Assembly: GCA_030546905.1 (NCBI GenBank)
Contig: JAUOPI010000011.1
Coordinates: forward strand, 62,001-126,000
DNA length: 64,000 bases
Direction of reading: 5' to 3'
Source of the DNA: Granulosicoccaceae sp. 1_MG-2023
GTDB taxonomy: Bacteria > Pseudomonadota > Gammaproteobacteria > Granulosicoccales > Granulosicoccaceae
Part shown: positions 1 through 8,363 of the stretch, in pieces
Numbering within the stretch: the stretch's first letter is position 1
Layout: every line of letters starts with the position of its first letter
Notes under the pieces: generated by a model
Told to the model about the DNA's origin: nothing
What the model saw: the letters and a program-made list of their open reading frames with translations, nothing else
The model's database searches: none
Translations under genes and position numbers: made by a program

Positions 1-228
1 GCCGATGTAAACGCGTGTGGTGCCCGGTTTATCCGGGTCCGGGCCGGACAGAATGTAGACACCGGTACGGTCCACTTCCGCGCGCGCGGTCAGTTCACCG
101 AAAGTTGCATCGCCGCTCACAAACAGAACCCCGGTCCATCCGTGAATGGAGGCCTTGCGAAGACCTATAGGGTCCCCATCCACCAGAAAAAGTTGGATCG
201 TGCGGCCGAATTTGCGGTTCTCGTTCAT
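1..228 (-). CDS. GIY-YIG nuclease-family protein, N-terminal part (cut by window start)
   Basis: Reading the minus strand from the ATG at 228 gives 76 codons that stay open to the window edge. The translation begins MNENRKFGRTIQLFLVDG and continues into TGVYILSGPD followed by TRVYIG, the GVY...VYIG signature of the GIY-YIG nuclease fold, preceded by a short N-terminal beta-rich segment. Proteins of this layout usually carry a C-terminal domain such as DUF4357, but that part lies outside the window. The start lies 1 nt after the stop of the XRE gene, so the two are almost certainly co-transcribed as regulator plus nuclease-like effector. Role is not established; such pairs are common in accessory DNA. 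Confidence 0.75.
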   Translation of the reverse strand, partial: MNENRKFGRTIQLFLVDGDPIGLRKASIHGWTGVLFVSGDATFGELTARAEVDRTGVYILSGPDPDKPGTTRVYIG

Positions 229-229
229 G

Positions 230-592
230 CTACTTATTGCTCCCAGTAGTCATAGACTCCACCATCACCCTGACCGCAGCGCGTTGCTCTTCGGGCAGCG
301 CCTGCCAAGCCTTGGCAAACGCGATCGCCTCATCTGACAGTCCGGCGAAGGTGTTGGCTTTGGCATCCAGGGTCCCGAAGATGGAGCTGACTGAGACGCC
401 GATGGCGTTCGCAATCGCCAGCAGCTGTGACGGGCTGCCCTCTTTGATGCCGCTTTCGATGCGTGAGAGGTAGGCCTGACTCAGTCCTACCCGCTTGCTC
501 ATTTCACCTTGGGTGACGCCCGCAGCCTTTCGTGCTGCGCGGATACGCGCACCGACTTGTCTCGCCAGATCGTTCGTCGCTTTTTCTTCCAT
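230..592 (-). CDS. XRE-family helix-turn-helix regulator
   Basis: 120-residue protein with a Cro/CI-type HTH over about residues 11-66 (RIRAARKAAGVTQGEMSKRV, then LSQAYLSRIESG, the recognition-helix region). The remaining ~50 residues have no recognisable domain. It lies directly upstream of the GIY-YIG gene with 1 nt between them, in the same direction. The 5' flank (593-727) is AT-rich and contains three copies of a 16-bp sequence (614-692) that could be its own operators, which would make it an autoregulator of a two-gene operon. No clear Shine-Dalgarno precedes the ATG at 592, so the start is the most upstream plausible one. Confidence 0.8.
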   Translation of the reverse strand: MEEKATNDLARQVGARIRAARKAAGVTQGEMSKRVGLSQAYLSRIESGIKEGSPSQLLAIANAIGVSVSSIFGTLDAKANTFAGLSDEAIAFAKAWQALPEEQRAAVRVMVESMTTGSNK

Positions 593-613
593 ACCGGCGA
601 ATCTACCAGAGTT

Positions 614-692
614 TATGTCTATTGGTCATATAAGGCCTTGAAATATGACTTATAGATATATATAAACGCATTAAAAATGACCGATAGGTATA
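614..692. promoter_or_regulatory. Three copies of a 16-bp operator-like repeat
   Basis: The AT-rich region between the XRE gene and the integrase remnant holds three related 16-mers: ATGACCAATAGACATA (minus strand, 629-614), ATGACTTATAGATATA (645-660) and ATGACCGATAGGTATA (677-692). The two plus-strand copies match at 13 of 16 positions and start 32 bp apart, about three helical turns. The first copy is inverted. The arrangement suggests cooperative binding of the adjacent XRE regulator over its own promoter; this is inference from position and pattern. Confidence 0.5.
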
Positions 693-727
693 TTTTGGCA
701 AGATGAACATCAGAAAGGCACGCGGCG

Positions 728-1105
728 TTGTTACAGCGGGCGCGTTTTCGGGCTGTCAATTGTCCGGCGAGTCCGTGGGTGTTCTGCCGTGAAGACGGGA
801 CGCGGATCGAAGCGGTAAGGCGGAGCTTTGCTACAGCCTGTCGGCGTGCCGGGATTGAGGACTTTCATATCCACGATCTACGGCATACGTGTGCCGCTTG
901 GTTGGTTACGGCGGGCGTGCCATTAACCGAAGTCAGGGACCTGCTGGGTCACTCGTCGATCAAGATGACTGAGCGATATGCCCACCTGGCACCGGAGAAC
1001 GTGCGTGCAGCTGTGGCTAAACTGGAAGCAGTTGAGTCACGTTTTGGTCACGTTGGGAAAAACAGCGATAAATCTGAAGAGGTAACTATTGAAGTAAGTT
1101 ACTGA
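728..1105 (+). pseudogene. Tyrosine recombinase (phage-type integrase), C-terminal remnant
   Basis: About 125 residues matching only the end of a tyrosine-recombinase catalytic domain: HDLRHTCAAWLV (box II H-x-x-R), LLGHSSIKMTERYAHL (second His and the nucleophile Tyr). The N-terminal arm-binding and core-binding domains and the box I arginine are missing. An in-frame TGA lies at 704-706 and there is no plausible ATG start in this frame, so the gene is truncated at its 5' end. It ends 16 nt before the 3' end of tRNA-Pro, the classic attachment-site position for this enzyme class, which suggests it is the scar of an integrated element. Not expected to be active. Confidence 0.8.
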
Positions 1106-1121
1106 TTTTGAAGTGAAATAT

Positions 1122-1198
1122 TGGTCGGGGTGAGAGGATTCGAACCTCCGGCCCCTGCCTCCCGAAGACAGTGCTCTACCAGGCTGAGCTACACCCCG
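1122..1198 (-). tRNA. tRNA-Pro (anticodon CGG)
   Basis: 77-nt cloverleaf on the minus strand. The acceptor arms CGGGGTG and CACCCCG pair fully; the D arm is GCTC/GAGC; the anticodon stem is CTGTC/GGCAG with loop TTCGGGA, giving anticodon CGG; the T arm is GGAGG-TTCGAAT-CCTCT. The 3' ACCA is encoded. It reads proline codon CCG, a common codon in this GC-rich genome. Confidence 0.96.
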
Positions 1199-1238
1199 AT
1201 GACCAAATTCCGACGGCCTGTGCCGTTTGAAGGGCGCA

Positions 1239-1267
1239 ATTCTAGGCCAACTCAGCGATCGGTGCAA
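1239..1267 (-). promoter_or_regulatory. Sigma-70 promoter of tRNA-Pro
   Basis: On the minus strand a -35 TTGCAC (1267-1262), a 17-nt spacer and a -10 TAGAAT (1244-1239) lie about 40 nt upstream of the mature tRNA 5' end. The bases after the -10 are GC-rich (TGCGCCC), like the discriminators of stringently controlled stable-RNA promoters. The promoter sits in the gap just after the hemH stop codon. Confidence 0.65.
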
Positions 1268-1272
1268 CGGGT

Positions 1273-2304
1273 TTAGTAAATTTCTTCGCTCCAACCACGC
1301 AAATGTTGCCGGATCAGGCGTTCGAACATGGCCATATGGTCTTCCCGGTCGTTCAGTGCGGGGATGTATTGGTAGCGCTCACCGCCGGCTTCCATAAAGT
1401 AGCCGCGGTTTTCCTCGTTGATCTCCTCAATGGTTTCGAGGCAGTCGGCAGAGAAGGCGGGACTGAGGATGTCGATGGAGCGCACGCCCTGCGACGGCAG
1501 GGATTTGAGGGTTTCGTCGCAGTAGGGCTGCAGCCACTCTTCCGGGCCGACGCGGGACTGGAAAACCGTGAGGATGTCGTCCGGGCCGAGGTCCAGCGCG
1601 GTGCGGAGCATTTCGCTGGTCTCACGGCACTGGCGGCCGTAGGGGTCGCCTTTGACGGTGCTGCTTTTGGGTATGCCGTGATAGGACAGGACCAGCTTGT
1701 CGCCGCGGCCGTGGGCTTCCCAGCTTTCCCGGACCGAGGCGGCGAGGGCGGCGATATAGTCCTGACGGTCGTAGTAGTGGTTGATAAAACGCGTTTCGGG
1801 AATCCAGCGACGCCGTTGCAGGCTGTTGCTGACCGCGTCAAATACTGAGGCGGTGGTGGCGGCGCAGTACTGCGGGTACATGGGCACGACCAGCAGTTTG
1901 CTGATGCCGCTGTCCTGCAGCTCGCTGATGACGCTGTCGACCGAGGGATTGCCGTAGCGCATGGCCAGCCGCACGATCAGTTCGCTGCCGTCGCCGCTGT
2001 TGCTCAGGCGCTGTGCCAGATTGGCGGCCTGTTGTTTGCCGATGCTGAGCAGTGGCGAACCTTCGTCGGTCCAGACGGCACGGTAGGCGGCGGCACTGCG
2101 TTTGGGACGGATATTGAGGATTACCCCGTTAAGGATCAGCCACCAGAGCCAGCGCGGGCGTTCCACCACGCGCGGGTCGCCGAGAAACTCTTTCAGGTAG
2201 CGTCGTACCGGCGCGGTTTCCGGGGCATCGGGGGTGCCGAGATTAACCAGCAGGATGCCGATTTTGTCGGCGTATTGATTAACGGGGGTGTCGGTGTATT
2301 GCAT
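1273..2304 (-). CDS. hemH: Ferrochelatase
   Basis: Inserts Fe2+ into protoporphyrin IX, the last step of protoheme synthesis; cytoplasmic or membrane-associated. The translation opens with IGILLVNLGTPDAPE, the N-terminal signature of the family, and has LSYHGIP with the catalytic histidine near the middle, then FQSRVGPEEWLQPY and a C-terminal ETIEEINEENR segment with the conserved glutamates. The ATG at 2304 is preferred because AGGGA lies 5 nt upstream; an in-frame ATG at 2322 would add six residues. Length (343 aa) is typical. Stands alone between the tRNA gene and the chemotaxis operon; heme demand of the cytochrome b in this window is a possible but unproven link. Confidence 0.95.
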   Translation of the reverse strand: MQYTDTPVNQYADKIGILLVNLGTPDAPETAPVRRYLKEFLGDPRVVERPRWLWWLILNGVILNIRPKRSAAAYRAVWTDEGSPLLSIGKQQAANLAQRLSNSGDGSELIVRLAMRYGNPSVDSVISELQDSGISKLLVVPMYPQYCAATTASVFDAVSNSLQRRRWIPETRFINHYYDRQDYIAALAASVRESWEAHGRGDKLVLSYHGIPKSSTVKGDPYGRQCRETSEMLRTALDLGPDDILTVFQSRVGPEEWLQPYCDETLKSLPSQGVRSIDILSPAFSADCLETIEEINEENRGYFMEAGGERYQYIPALNDREDHMAMFERLIRQHLRGWSEEIY

Positions 2305-2752
2305 AAGTCCCTGTGCCGCCATCGCAGCGGCCGCGTGTAAATTCAGATGCCGTGTCAGTTAACCACAGGACTATAGCTTAAGCTGCAAACCGACGTCACG
2401 GTCACAAAAATTCTGTGACGCGCTGGAAAACTCCTGCGGGTTACGTGATCGGGTTTAAGTTTTTTCATGACAACACCGATACAGCCAGTAATGTCAGACT
2501 CACGTGAAAGCACCACGCAGGCTTCTGGCACTGTGGTTTTGATTTCACGGAATACAGGAAGTAATCCGGGCCCGCCATGCAGCTTAGCTGCGCTGGCATG
2601 GACGCGTCGCTCCCTTTCTTCTTCTGTCATCTGACGACTGCAGTGAATTAGCAAGCAATTTGCTTTATGTGACACACAAGGGCCGCAGGATGTGGCCGTA
2701 GAAGTCGCCCTACGGGGCGGGTGATTCGAATTTACTTATCAGGGAGAGATAC
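2305..2752. other. Intergenic region between hemH and the chemotaxis operon
   Basis: 448 nt with divergent genes on either side, so it should hold promoters for both. Visible elements: a 19-bp interrupted palindrome GTCAC-N9-GTGAC at 2401-2419 close to hemH (half-sites oriented oppositely to a CRP site), and a small hairpin CCGTAG/CTACGG at 2696-2715 in the leader of the cheY-like gene. A minus-strand reading frame of ~106 codons (2355-2675) has no recognisable content and is not called. No clear sigma-70 or sigma-28 promoter could be fixed by eye. Confidence 0.5.
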
Positions 2753-3121
2753 GTGGCCGCGAGCATTCTGGCTGTGGACGATTCACCGTCCATGCGAAAA
2801 ATGGTTTCCTTTACGCTCACGAGCGCCGGCTATGACGTTGTTACCGCCAACGACGGTGTCGAAGCGCTGGAAATCGCCAAAACATCCCCGGACCTGCGTT
2901 TGGTTCTGACCGACGTGAACATGCCGAATATGGATGGCATCTCCCTGGTAAAACACCTGCGCGAACTGCGCGACTACAAATTCAAACCCATACTGATTCT
3001 GACTACGGAATCGAGCCGGGAAAAGAAACTGCAGGGCAAACAGGCCGGTGCCACCGGCTGGATCGTCAAGCCCTTCGACCCTGAGCAACTGATCAACACC
3101 CTGCGCCGCGTACTGGACTGA
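2753..3121 (+). CDS. CheY-like single-domain response regulator
   Basis: 122 residues forming a lone receiver domain: acidic pair in ILAVDDSPSMR, phospho-acceptor Asp in VLTDVNMPNMDG, switch Thr in ILTTES and Lys in IVKPFD. There is no output domain, so it should act by protein-protein contact after phosphorylation by the CheA immediately downstream. Start is GTG at 2753, supported by AGGGAGAG a few bases upstream. First gene of a ~12.7-kb co-directional chemosensory operon. Whether it contacts a flagellar motor, pili or something else cannot be told: no motility genes lie in the window. Confidence 0.92.
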   Translation: MAASILAVDDSPSMRKMVSFTLTSAGYDVVTANDGVEALEIAKTSPDLRLVLTDVNMPNMDGISLVKHLRELRDYKFKPILILTTESSREKKLQGKQAGATGWIVKPFDPEQLINTLRRVLD

Positions 3122-3169
3122 TGCGGCACTGCACGGACAGCGCGCGTTTATGTATGGAGACACACTGAC

Positions 3170-5395
3170 ATGTCCATAGATCTTTCTGAGTTTCATGACA
3201 TTTTCTTTGAGGAATGTACTGAGGGCCTCAGTGTCATGGAAGAGGGACTACTGACACTGGACAAGGGCGCCGACGTTGAGGAAATCAACGCGATCTTCCG
3301 TGCTGCGCATTCCATCAAAGGCGGTAGTGCGTCCTTTGGTTTTACTGCCATCTCGGGTTTTACCCATGTGATGGAAACCCTGCTCGACGAGATGCGCGAC
3401 GGGCGCCGTGAGGTGACCCGTGAAATCGTCGACCTGTTGCTCGAATCGGTTGATGTACTGCGCGATATGGTTACCGCCGCGCGCGAAGAAGATGAAAGCG
3501 AAAACCAGCGCACCGCGGAAGTGCAGGCCAAACTGGAGCGGGTGCTGGCCGGTCAGGCCGAAGCAGAACCAGAAGCAGAAGCACCGGCGGCAGCCGGGGC
3601 CGGCTCTGACAGCGCAGCGTCGCCGGCTGAGGCGGCCCCTGAGACAGAAGAGCCGGTCCAGGACGCCGACGGTACGCCCGCTGCGGCGGCCGGCTGGAAG
3701 ATCAGTTTTGCGCCCCATGAGAGCCTGCTGCGTTCGGGCAATGATCCGGCGCGGATTTTCCGCGAGCTGGAACGTCTCGGGCGCCTTGAAGTGGCCAGCG
3801 ACAGCGCTGATCTGCCGCTTTTCAATGCCATTACGCCCGAGAACAGCTATCTGCGCTGGGATCTGACCCTGTACGGGGATATTGCCGAGGCGGATATCCG
3901 TGAATTGTTCAGCTGGGTCGAAGACGAATGTGACCTGACGCTGACACCGTTCAGCGCAGTTGAGGCGGTTCCGGCCGAAAGTGAACCGGCAGCGCCCGCC
4001 GCGGCGCCGGCAGAAGCTGCGGCTGCGCCAGCGCCGCAAGCGGTGCCGGAAAGCGTCGCCCCCGATGCTGCCCCGGCTGAAGTGGCTGAAGTGGCTGCGA
4101 AGCCGTCGCCGGCTGCAGCTGAAACGGAGCCCAAAGCGGCCCCGAAACCGGCGGCCAAGAAACAGGCCTCCAACAAGGAAAGCGGTTCTATCCGTGTCGG
4201 TATAGATAAGGTCGATGCGCTGATCAATATGGTCGGTGAACTGGTGATTACCCAGTCCATGCTGAGTCAGATCAGCAGCAACCTCGAAGAAGGCACCACC
4301 AAAAATTTCGACAAACTGCTCGACGGCATCACGCAGTTGGAACGCAATACCCGTGAACTGCAGGAAAGCGTGCTGCAGATCCGCATGTTGCCGATCAGCT
4401 TTTCCTTCAGCCGTTTTCCGCGTCTGGTCCGCGATCTGAGTAAATCCATGGGCAAGCAGATCGAGCTGAAGATGACCGGTGAACATACCGAGGTGGATAA
4501 GACGGTGCTGGAGAAAATCGGCGATCCGCTGGTTCATCTGGTGCGTAACTCGCTCGATCATGGCATTGAAACCCCGGATGTGCGGCGCGAAAAAGGCAAG
4601 CCTGAAACTGGTGTGCTGGAGCTGTGTGCCTACCACGAAGGCGGCGACATTATTATTCAGGTCAAGGATGACGGCGCCGGGCTGAGCCGCGAGCGCATTC
4701 TTGGCAAAGCGGTTGAGAAAGGGCTGGTCAGTGAGAATGAAGATCTCAGCGACGAACGCGTTTACAACCTGATATTCATGCCGGGTTTTTCCACCGCCGA
4801 CAAAATCAGCGATGTCTCCGGGCGCGGCGTCGGTATGGATGTGGTGCGCCGCAATGTGCGCGATCTGGGCGGGAACGTCACGATCAACAACAATGCCGGC
4901 GGCGCCGGCAGCACGGTCACCATCCGCCTGCCGCTGACACTGGCCATTCTCGACGGCCAGCTGGTGCGGATCGGACAGGAGACCTTTATCGTTTCGCTGG
5001 TTTCGATCGTCGAATCGCTGCAGATGAAGCGCGAAATGATCAACAGCATCACCGGTCAGTCGGAACTCTACCGGGTCCGCGACGAATATATTCCGATTAT
5101 CCGTGTGAACCGGCTTTTCGGCACCCGCGAGGGTACCGAAGACCTGCTCGACGGTTTGCTGGTGGTGGTTGAATCGGACGGCCAGAGAGTCGGCCTGTTT
5201 GTGGATGATTTGCTCGGTCAGCAACAGGTCGTGATTAAAAGTCTGGAAACGAACTTCAAGCAAATCCAGGGTATTTCCGGCGCCACCATTCTCGGTGATG
5301 GCACAGTTGCATTAATCATGGATGTGCCGGGATTGATACAGAAACATTTTGAGTCATGTAAGAGGGCAGACAGCGGACGCGCTGCTGCGGCATAA
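3170..5395 (+). CDS. cheA: Chemotaxis histidine kinase CheA
   Basis: 741-residue hybrid-free CheA. Order: HPt domain (about 1-105) with the phospho-accepting His47 in AAHSIKGGSASF; Ala/Pro/Glu-rich linker; a second globular module (about 180-265, starting WKISFAPHESLLR) that resembles the regulator-binding P2 segment; another long Ala/Pro linker; dimerisation helices (about 345-410); ATPase with N box LVHLVRNSLDHGIE, G1 DDGAGLSRE and G2 GRGVGMDVV; and a C-terminal CheW-like SH3 pair (about 600-730). It phosphorylates the two CheY-like proteins and CheB of the operon. All catalytic motifs look intact. Spacing of 16 nt to cheW supports co-translation. Confidence 0.97.
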   Translation: MSIDLSEFHDIFFEECTEGLSVMEEGLLTLDKGADVEEINAIFRAAHSIKGGSASFGFTAISGFTHVMETLLDEMRDGRREVTREIVDLLLESVDVLRDMVTAAREEDESENQRTAEVQAKLERVLAGQAEAEPEAEAPAAAGAGSDSAASPAEAAPETEEPVQDADGTPAAAAGWKISFAPHESLLRSGNDPARIFRELERLGRLEVASDSADLPLFNAITPENSYLRWDLTLYGDIAEADIRELFSWVEDECDLTLTPFSAVEAVPAESEPAAPAAAPAEAAAAPAPQAVPESVAPDAAPAEVAEVAAKPSPAAAETEPKAAPKPAAKKQASNKESGSIRVGIDKVDALINMVGELVITQSMLSQISSNLEEGTTKNFDKLLDGITQLERNTRELQESVLQIRMLPISFSFSRFPRLVRDLSKSMGKQIELKMTGEHTEVDKTVLEKIGDPLVHLVRNSLDHGIETPDVRREKGKPETGVLELCAYHEGGDIIIQVKDDGAGLSRERILGKAVEKGLVSENEDLSDERVYNLIFMPGFSTADKISDVSGRGVGMDVVRRNVRDLGGNVTINNNAGGAGSTVTIRLPLTLAILDGQLVRIGQETFIVSLVSIVESLQMKREMINSITGQSELYRVRDEYIPIIRVNRLFGTREGTEDLLDGLLVVVESDGQRVGLFVDDLLGQQQVVIKSLETNFKQIQGISGATILGDGTVALIMDVPGLIQKHFESCKRADSGRAAAA

Positions 5396-5410
5396 AGTGG
5401 AGCGAAAGGG

Positions 5411-5935
5411 ATGAGTGCACAATCAGCACAGCTGGCGGAAAATACCCTTCAGGGTGAGGATGGAACTGATCAGTACCTGACTTTCATCCTGGATGGTGAA
5501 GACTATGGTGTGGATATCCTGCGGGTGCAGGAAATCAAAGGCTGGGAGGGAGCTACTCCGATGCCGAATATGCCGGAATTCATTCTCGGCATTATTAACT
5601 TACGCGGCACAGTAGTGCCGGTCATCGATCTGCGGAAATTCTTCAAAATGAAGAGTGCTTCGTTCGATCAGACCACGGTAGTGATTGTTGTCAAAATACA
5701 AGACGAGGAACACGCCGAGCGGACCATGGGAATGGTCGTGGATGCAGTTTCTGAAGTCCACAATATCGATAAAAGCGATCTGCGCGCGGCACCGGATTTC
5801 GGTGGTGCTATCGATATGAATGCGATTGAAGGGCTGGCCACCATCAACGACCAGATGATCATCATGCTCGATATCGATCATCTTATGAACAGTGGTGTAC
5901 TGCAAATGCTGGATGATTCGCAGCCCACGACTTAA
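5411..5935 (+). CDS. cheW: Chemotaxis coupling protein CheW
   Basis: 174 residues, a single CheW domain (YLTFILDGEDYGVDILRVQE near the start, ILGIINLRGTVVPVIDLRKF in the middle). Links CheA to receptors in the signalling array. An AGCGAAAGGG ribosome-binding stretch precedes the ATG. Lies 16 nt after cheA and upstream of the two receptor genes, so the operon supplies a self-contained array core. Confidence 0.96.
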   Translation: MSAQSAQLAENTLQGEDGTDQYLTFILDGEDYGVDILRVQEIKGWEGATPMPNMPEFILGIINLRGTVVPVIDLRKFFKMKSASFDQTTVVIVVKIQDEEHAERTMGMVVDAVSEVHNIDKSDLRAAPDFGGAIDMNAIEGLATINDQMIIMLDIDHLMNSGVLQMLDDSQPTT

Positions 5936-6021
5936 ACAATAACGGAACTTGCTAGGTGTATTAGCTACCCAAGCATGTATCGCTTAGGCGATTGAAGTCT
6001 GCAAAGCAGGGAGCGCAAGTT

Positions 6022-8271
6022 ATGAAAATCAATGAGCCTGTCACCGACGTTGAAGTCAAAATGCAAGACGGTGAGTTCATTGTGTCGACAACGGATTTGA
6101 AGGGGAAAATCACTTCCGTAAATCGTGCATTTCTGGAAATCAGTGGATTCCAGGAAAATGAAGTTGTTGGAAAAAGCCATAATGTGGTCAGGCATCCGTC
6201 AATGCCGTGTGAGGCGTTTGCCGATCTCTGGGCCACAGTAAAAAAAGACAAGCCCTGGACCGGGATGGTGAAAAACCGTTGTAAAAACGGTGATCACTAC
6301 TGGGTCGTGGCCAATATCACGCCGGTGCGCCAATCCGGTAAGACGATTGGCTATATGTCGGTCAGAACCAAGCCCACCAGGGCGCAGATCGATGCAGCGG
6401 AATCCCTCTACAGGGATGTCCGCGAAGGTAAGGTCAAACTCAAAAAAGACGGCCCCCTGGTGCGTCTGAAGGAAAAGCTGGCAAGTTCGTTCAAATGGAA
6501 ATTGTTAGGCTTTTTTGCGGTGTTCAGCGCGCTGTCGGTGGCGCTGGAACTGGCAATCCTGCGCGGTGCAGGAAGCCACGCAGGCTGGATTGCGGTCGGT
6601 GTCGGCGCGTTCATACTCGCGCTGTTCTGCGCCTATCTGTACCGGAGTTTGCGCAGTCCGTTGCAACGGGCGGTGACGGCGTTGCAGCAGATTGCCGACG
6701 GCGAGTTCGACAGCTGGGTGGAAGTCGACCGGCGCGACGAATTCGGTTCTTTGCTCGAGAGCCTCAAGTCGGTGCAGATCCGCTGCGGCTATAACAGCTA
6801 TGAGAGCAATCTGGCCGACATCGAAGTAAACCGGATCCGCCAGGCGCTCGATAGTGTGCAGGCTTGCGTTATGATTACAGATCCCTTCTGTAACATCATT
6901 TACGCCAATGACTCTCTCAAAGCGCTGTTAGGCAAGTACGAAACTGATATTGCACAAAGTGTCCGGGACTTCACAGTCGAGAGCATGTACGGCCGGGATT
7001 CGCGGATGTTCTCGTCAATCGAAGGTATGGCAGCCTTGTTTGACGGACAACTCGGCAGCACCGCCGAAGAGGATGGGCAGGTCGGTAACTTCTACCTGAA
7101 GGTCCATGCCACACCGATTATCGACGCCAAGGGTGTTGTGCATGGTTCGGTTATGGAGTGGACGGACTGCTATCAGGAGAAAGTCACCGAGACCAATGTG
7201 CAACGGGTTCTCGGCGGCGTGCTGAAAGGCGATCTGTCCGAGCGCATTGATCTGTCGGACACCGATGGTTTTGTACGCACTCTGTGCGAGTCGTTTAATG
7301 AGTTGATCGGTATTTGTAATGTGGTGATGGCTGAAACCCAGCAGACCATGAATGCCGTAGCGCAGGGCGATCTGACGCGCAAAATGAACGGGGATTTTCA
7401 CGGCGCATTCGCGCAGCTGAAATCCGATGTCAACGAGACCATAGACCGGCTTACCGAGATTATCGGCAAGATTCATCAGAGTTCGCAGATTGTCGCGCTC
7501 GGGGCACAGGAGATCGCCGGTGGTAACCAGGATCTGTCCCTGCGTACCGAACGGCAGGCCTCGAGTCTGGAAGAAACGGCCTCCAGCATGGTGCAGATGA
7601 CATCAACCGTGCGCGCCAATGCGTCCAATGCCTCCGATGCCAGTGAACTGGCAGAGCAGGCAAACGGCCACGCCCAAAGTGGTGGCAAGGTGGTATCTGA
7701 TGCGATTAATGCCATGAGTGCGATTACCGAATCGAGCAGCCGTATGGCATCGATTATCGGTGTGATTGACGAGATTGCCTTCCAGACCAATCTCTTGGCA
7801 CTGAATGCCTCGGTGGAGGCGGCACGGGCCGGTGAACAGGGCCGCGGCTTCGCCGTCGTAGCCAGCGAGGTACGCAATCTGGCCGGGCGTAGTGCGGTGG
7901 CCGCGCGTGAGATCAAAGAACTGATCGACGACAGTGTTGTAAAAGTCGAAGACGGCTCCGGGCTGGTTAACCGCTCCGGGGAAATGCTCTCGGCGATCCG
8001 CGACTCGATCCGTGAAGTCTCGGAGATCATCGGCAGTATTGCCACAGCCTCTGCCGAGCAGTCTGACGGGCTTGAGCTGATTAACAGCTCGGTCAGTCAG
8101 ATGGATGAGATGACGCAGCAGAATGCGGCGCTGGTGGAGCAGGCAGCGGCTGCCAGTGAACGCATTCAGAGTGAAGCGGCGCAGCTCAATCAACTGGTCT
8201 CGTTTTTTAAAACAAGCGAGTTCTATCAAGCAGATGCCGCGCCAGGCGATGGCTTAAGACTGGTGGGATGA
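6022..8271 (+). CDS. Methyl-accepting chemotaxis protein with two PAS domains
   Basis: 749 residues from the ATG at 6022 (AGGGAG upstream; an upstream TTG is in frame but unsupported). An N-terminal Aer-like PAS domain (about 1-120, with FLEISGFQENEVVGKSHN) faces the cytoplasm, followed by two membrane helices with almost no periplasmic loop (about 155-205), HAMP, a second PAS (about 275-395) and more HAMP-like helices. The cytoplasmic signalling hairpin carries the tip [15 protein letters not shown]. Lack of a periplasmic sensor domain suggests detection of an intracellular or redox signal; a FAD- or heme-type cofactor is possible but not shown. No C-terminal CheR-docking pentapeptide. Confidence 0.93.
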   Translation: MKINEPVTDVEVKMQDGEFIVSTTDLKGKITSVNRAFLEISGFQENEVVGKSHNVVRHPSMPCEAFADLWATVKKDKPWTGMVKNRCKNGDHYWVVANITPVRQSGKTIGYMSVRTKPTRAQIDAAESLYRDVREGKVKLKKDGPLVRLKEKLASSFKWKLLGFFAVFSALSVALELAILRGAGSHAGWIAVGVGAFILALFCAYLYRSLRSPLQRAVTALQQIADGEFDSWVEVDRRDEFGSLLESLKSVQIRCGYNSYESNLADIEVNRIRQALDSVQACVMITDPFCNIIYANDSLKALLGKYETDIAQSVRDFTVESMYGRDSRMFSSIEGMAALFDGQLGSTAEEDGQVGNFYLKVHATPIIDAKGVVHGSVMEWTDCYQEKVTETNVQRVLGGVLKGDLSERIDLSDTDGFVRTLCESFNELIGICNVVMAETQQTMNAVAQGDLTRKMNGDFHGAFAQLKSDVNETIDRLTEIIGKIHQSSQIVALGAQEIAGGNQDLSLRTERQASSLEETASSMVQMTSTVRANASNASDASELAEQANGHAQSGGKVVSDAINAMSAITESSSRMASIIGVIDEIAFQTNLLALNASVEAARAGEQGRGFAVVASEVRNLAGRSAVAAREIKELIDDSVVKVEDGSGLVNRSGEMLSAIRDSIREVSEIIGSIATASAEQSDGLELINSSVSQMDEMTQQNAALVEQAAAASERIQSEAAQLNQLVSFFKTSEFYQADAAPGDGLRLVG

Positions 8272-8363
8272 GGTAACCCGCCTATGACAGTACGCTGCTG
8301 CACAGGATGTGCAGTCAGCGTCCGGGCACCGTTTGTGTGCCCGGCACAGTTTAGGGATGAACG

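Noticed and set aside
2401-2419. CRP/FNR binding site
   Set aside because: Half-sites are GTCAC...GTGAC, the reverse order of TGTGA...TCACA, with 9-nt spacing; kept only as an unassigned palindrome.
2355-2675. 106-codon minus-strand frame between hemH and the cheY-like gene
   Set aside because: No recognisable domain and no clear ribosome-binding site; part of it overlaps a likely regulatory region. Cannot be excluded as a small gene.
3969-4170. Low-complexity repeat in cheA
   Set aside because: This is the Ala/Pro/Glu-rich interdomain linker, normal for CheA, not a DNA repeat element.
3248-5263. 671-codon minus-strand open frame opposite cheA
   Set aside because: Composition is the mirror of the GC-rich cheA codons (Arg/His/Phe-rich), no domain is visible, and cheA on the plus strand is unmistakable.
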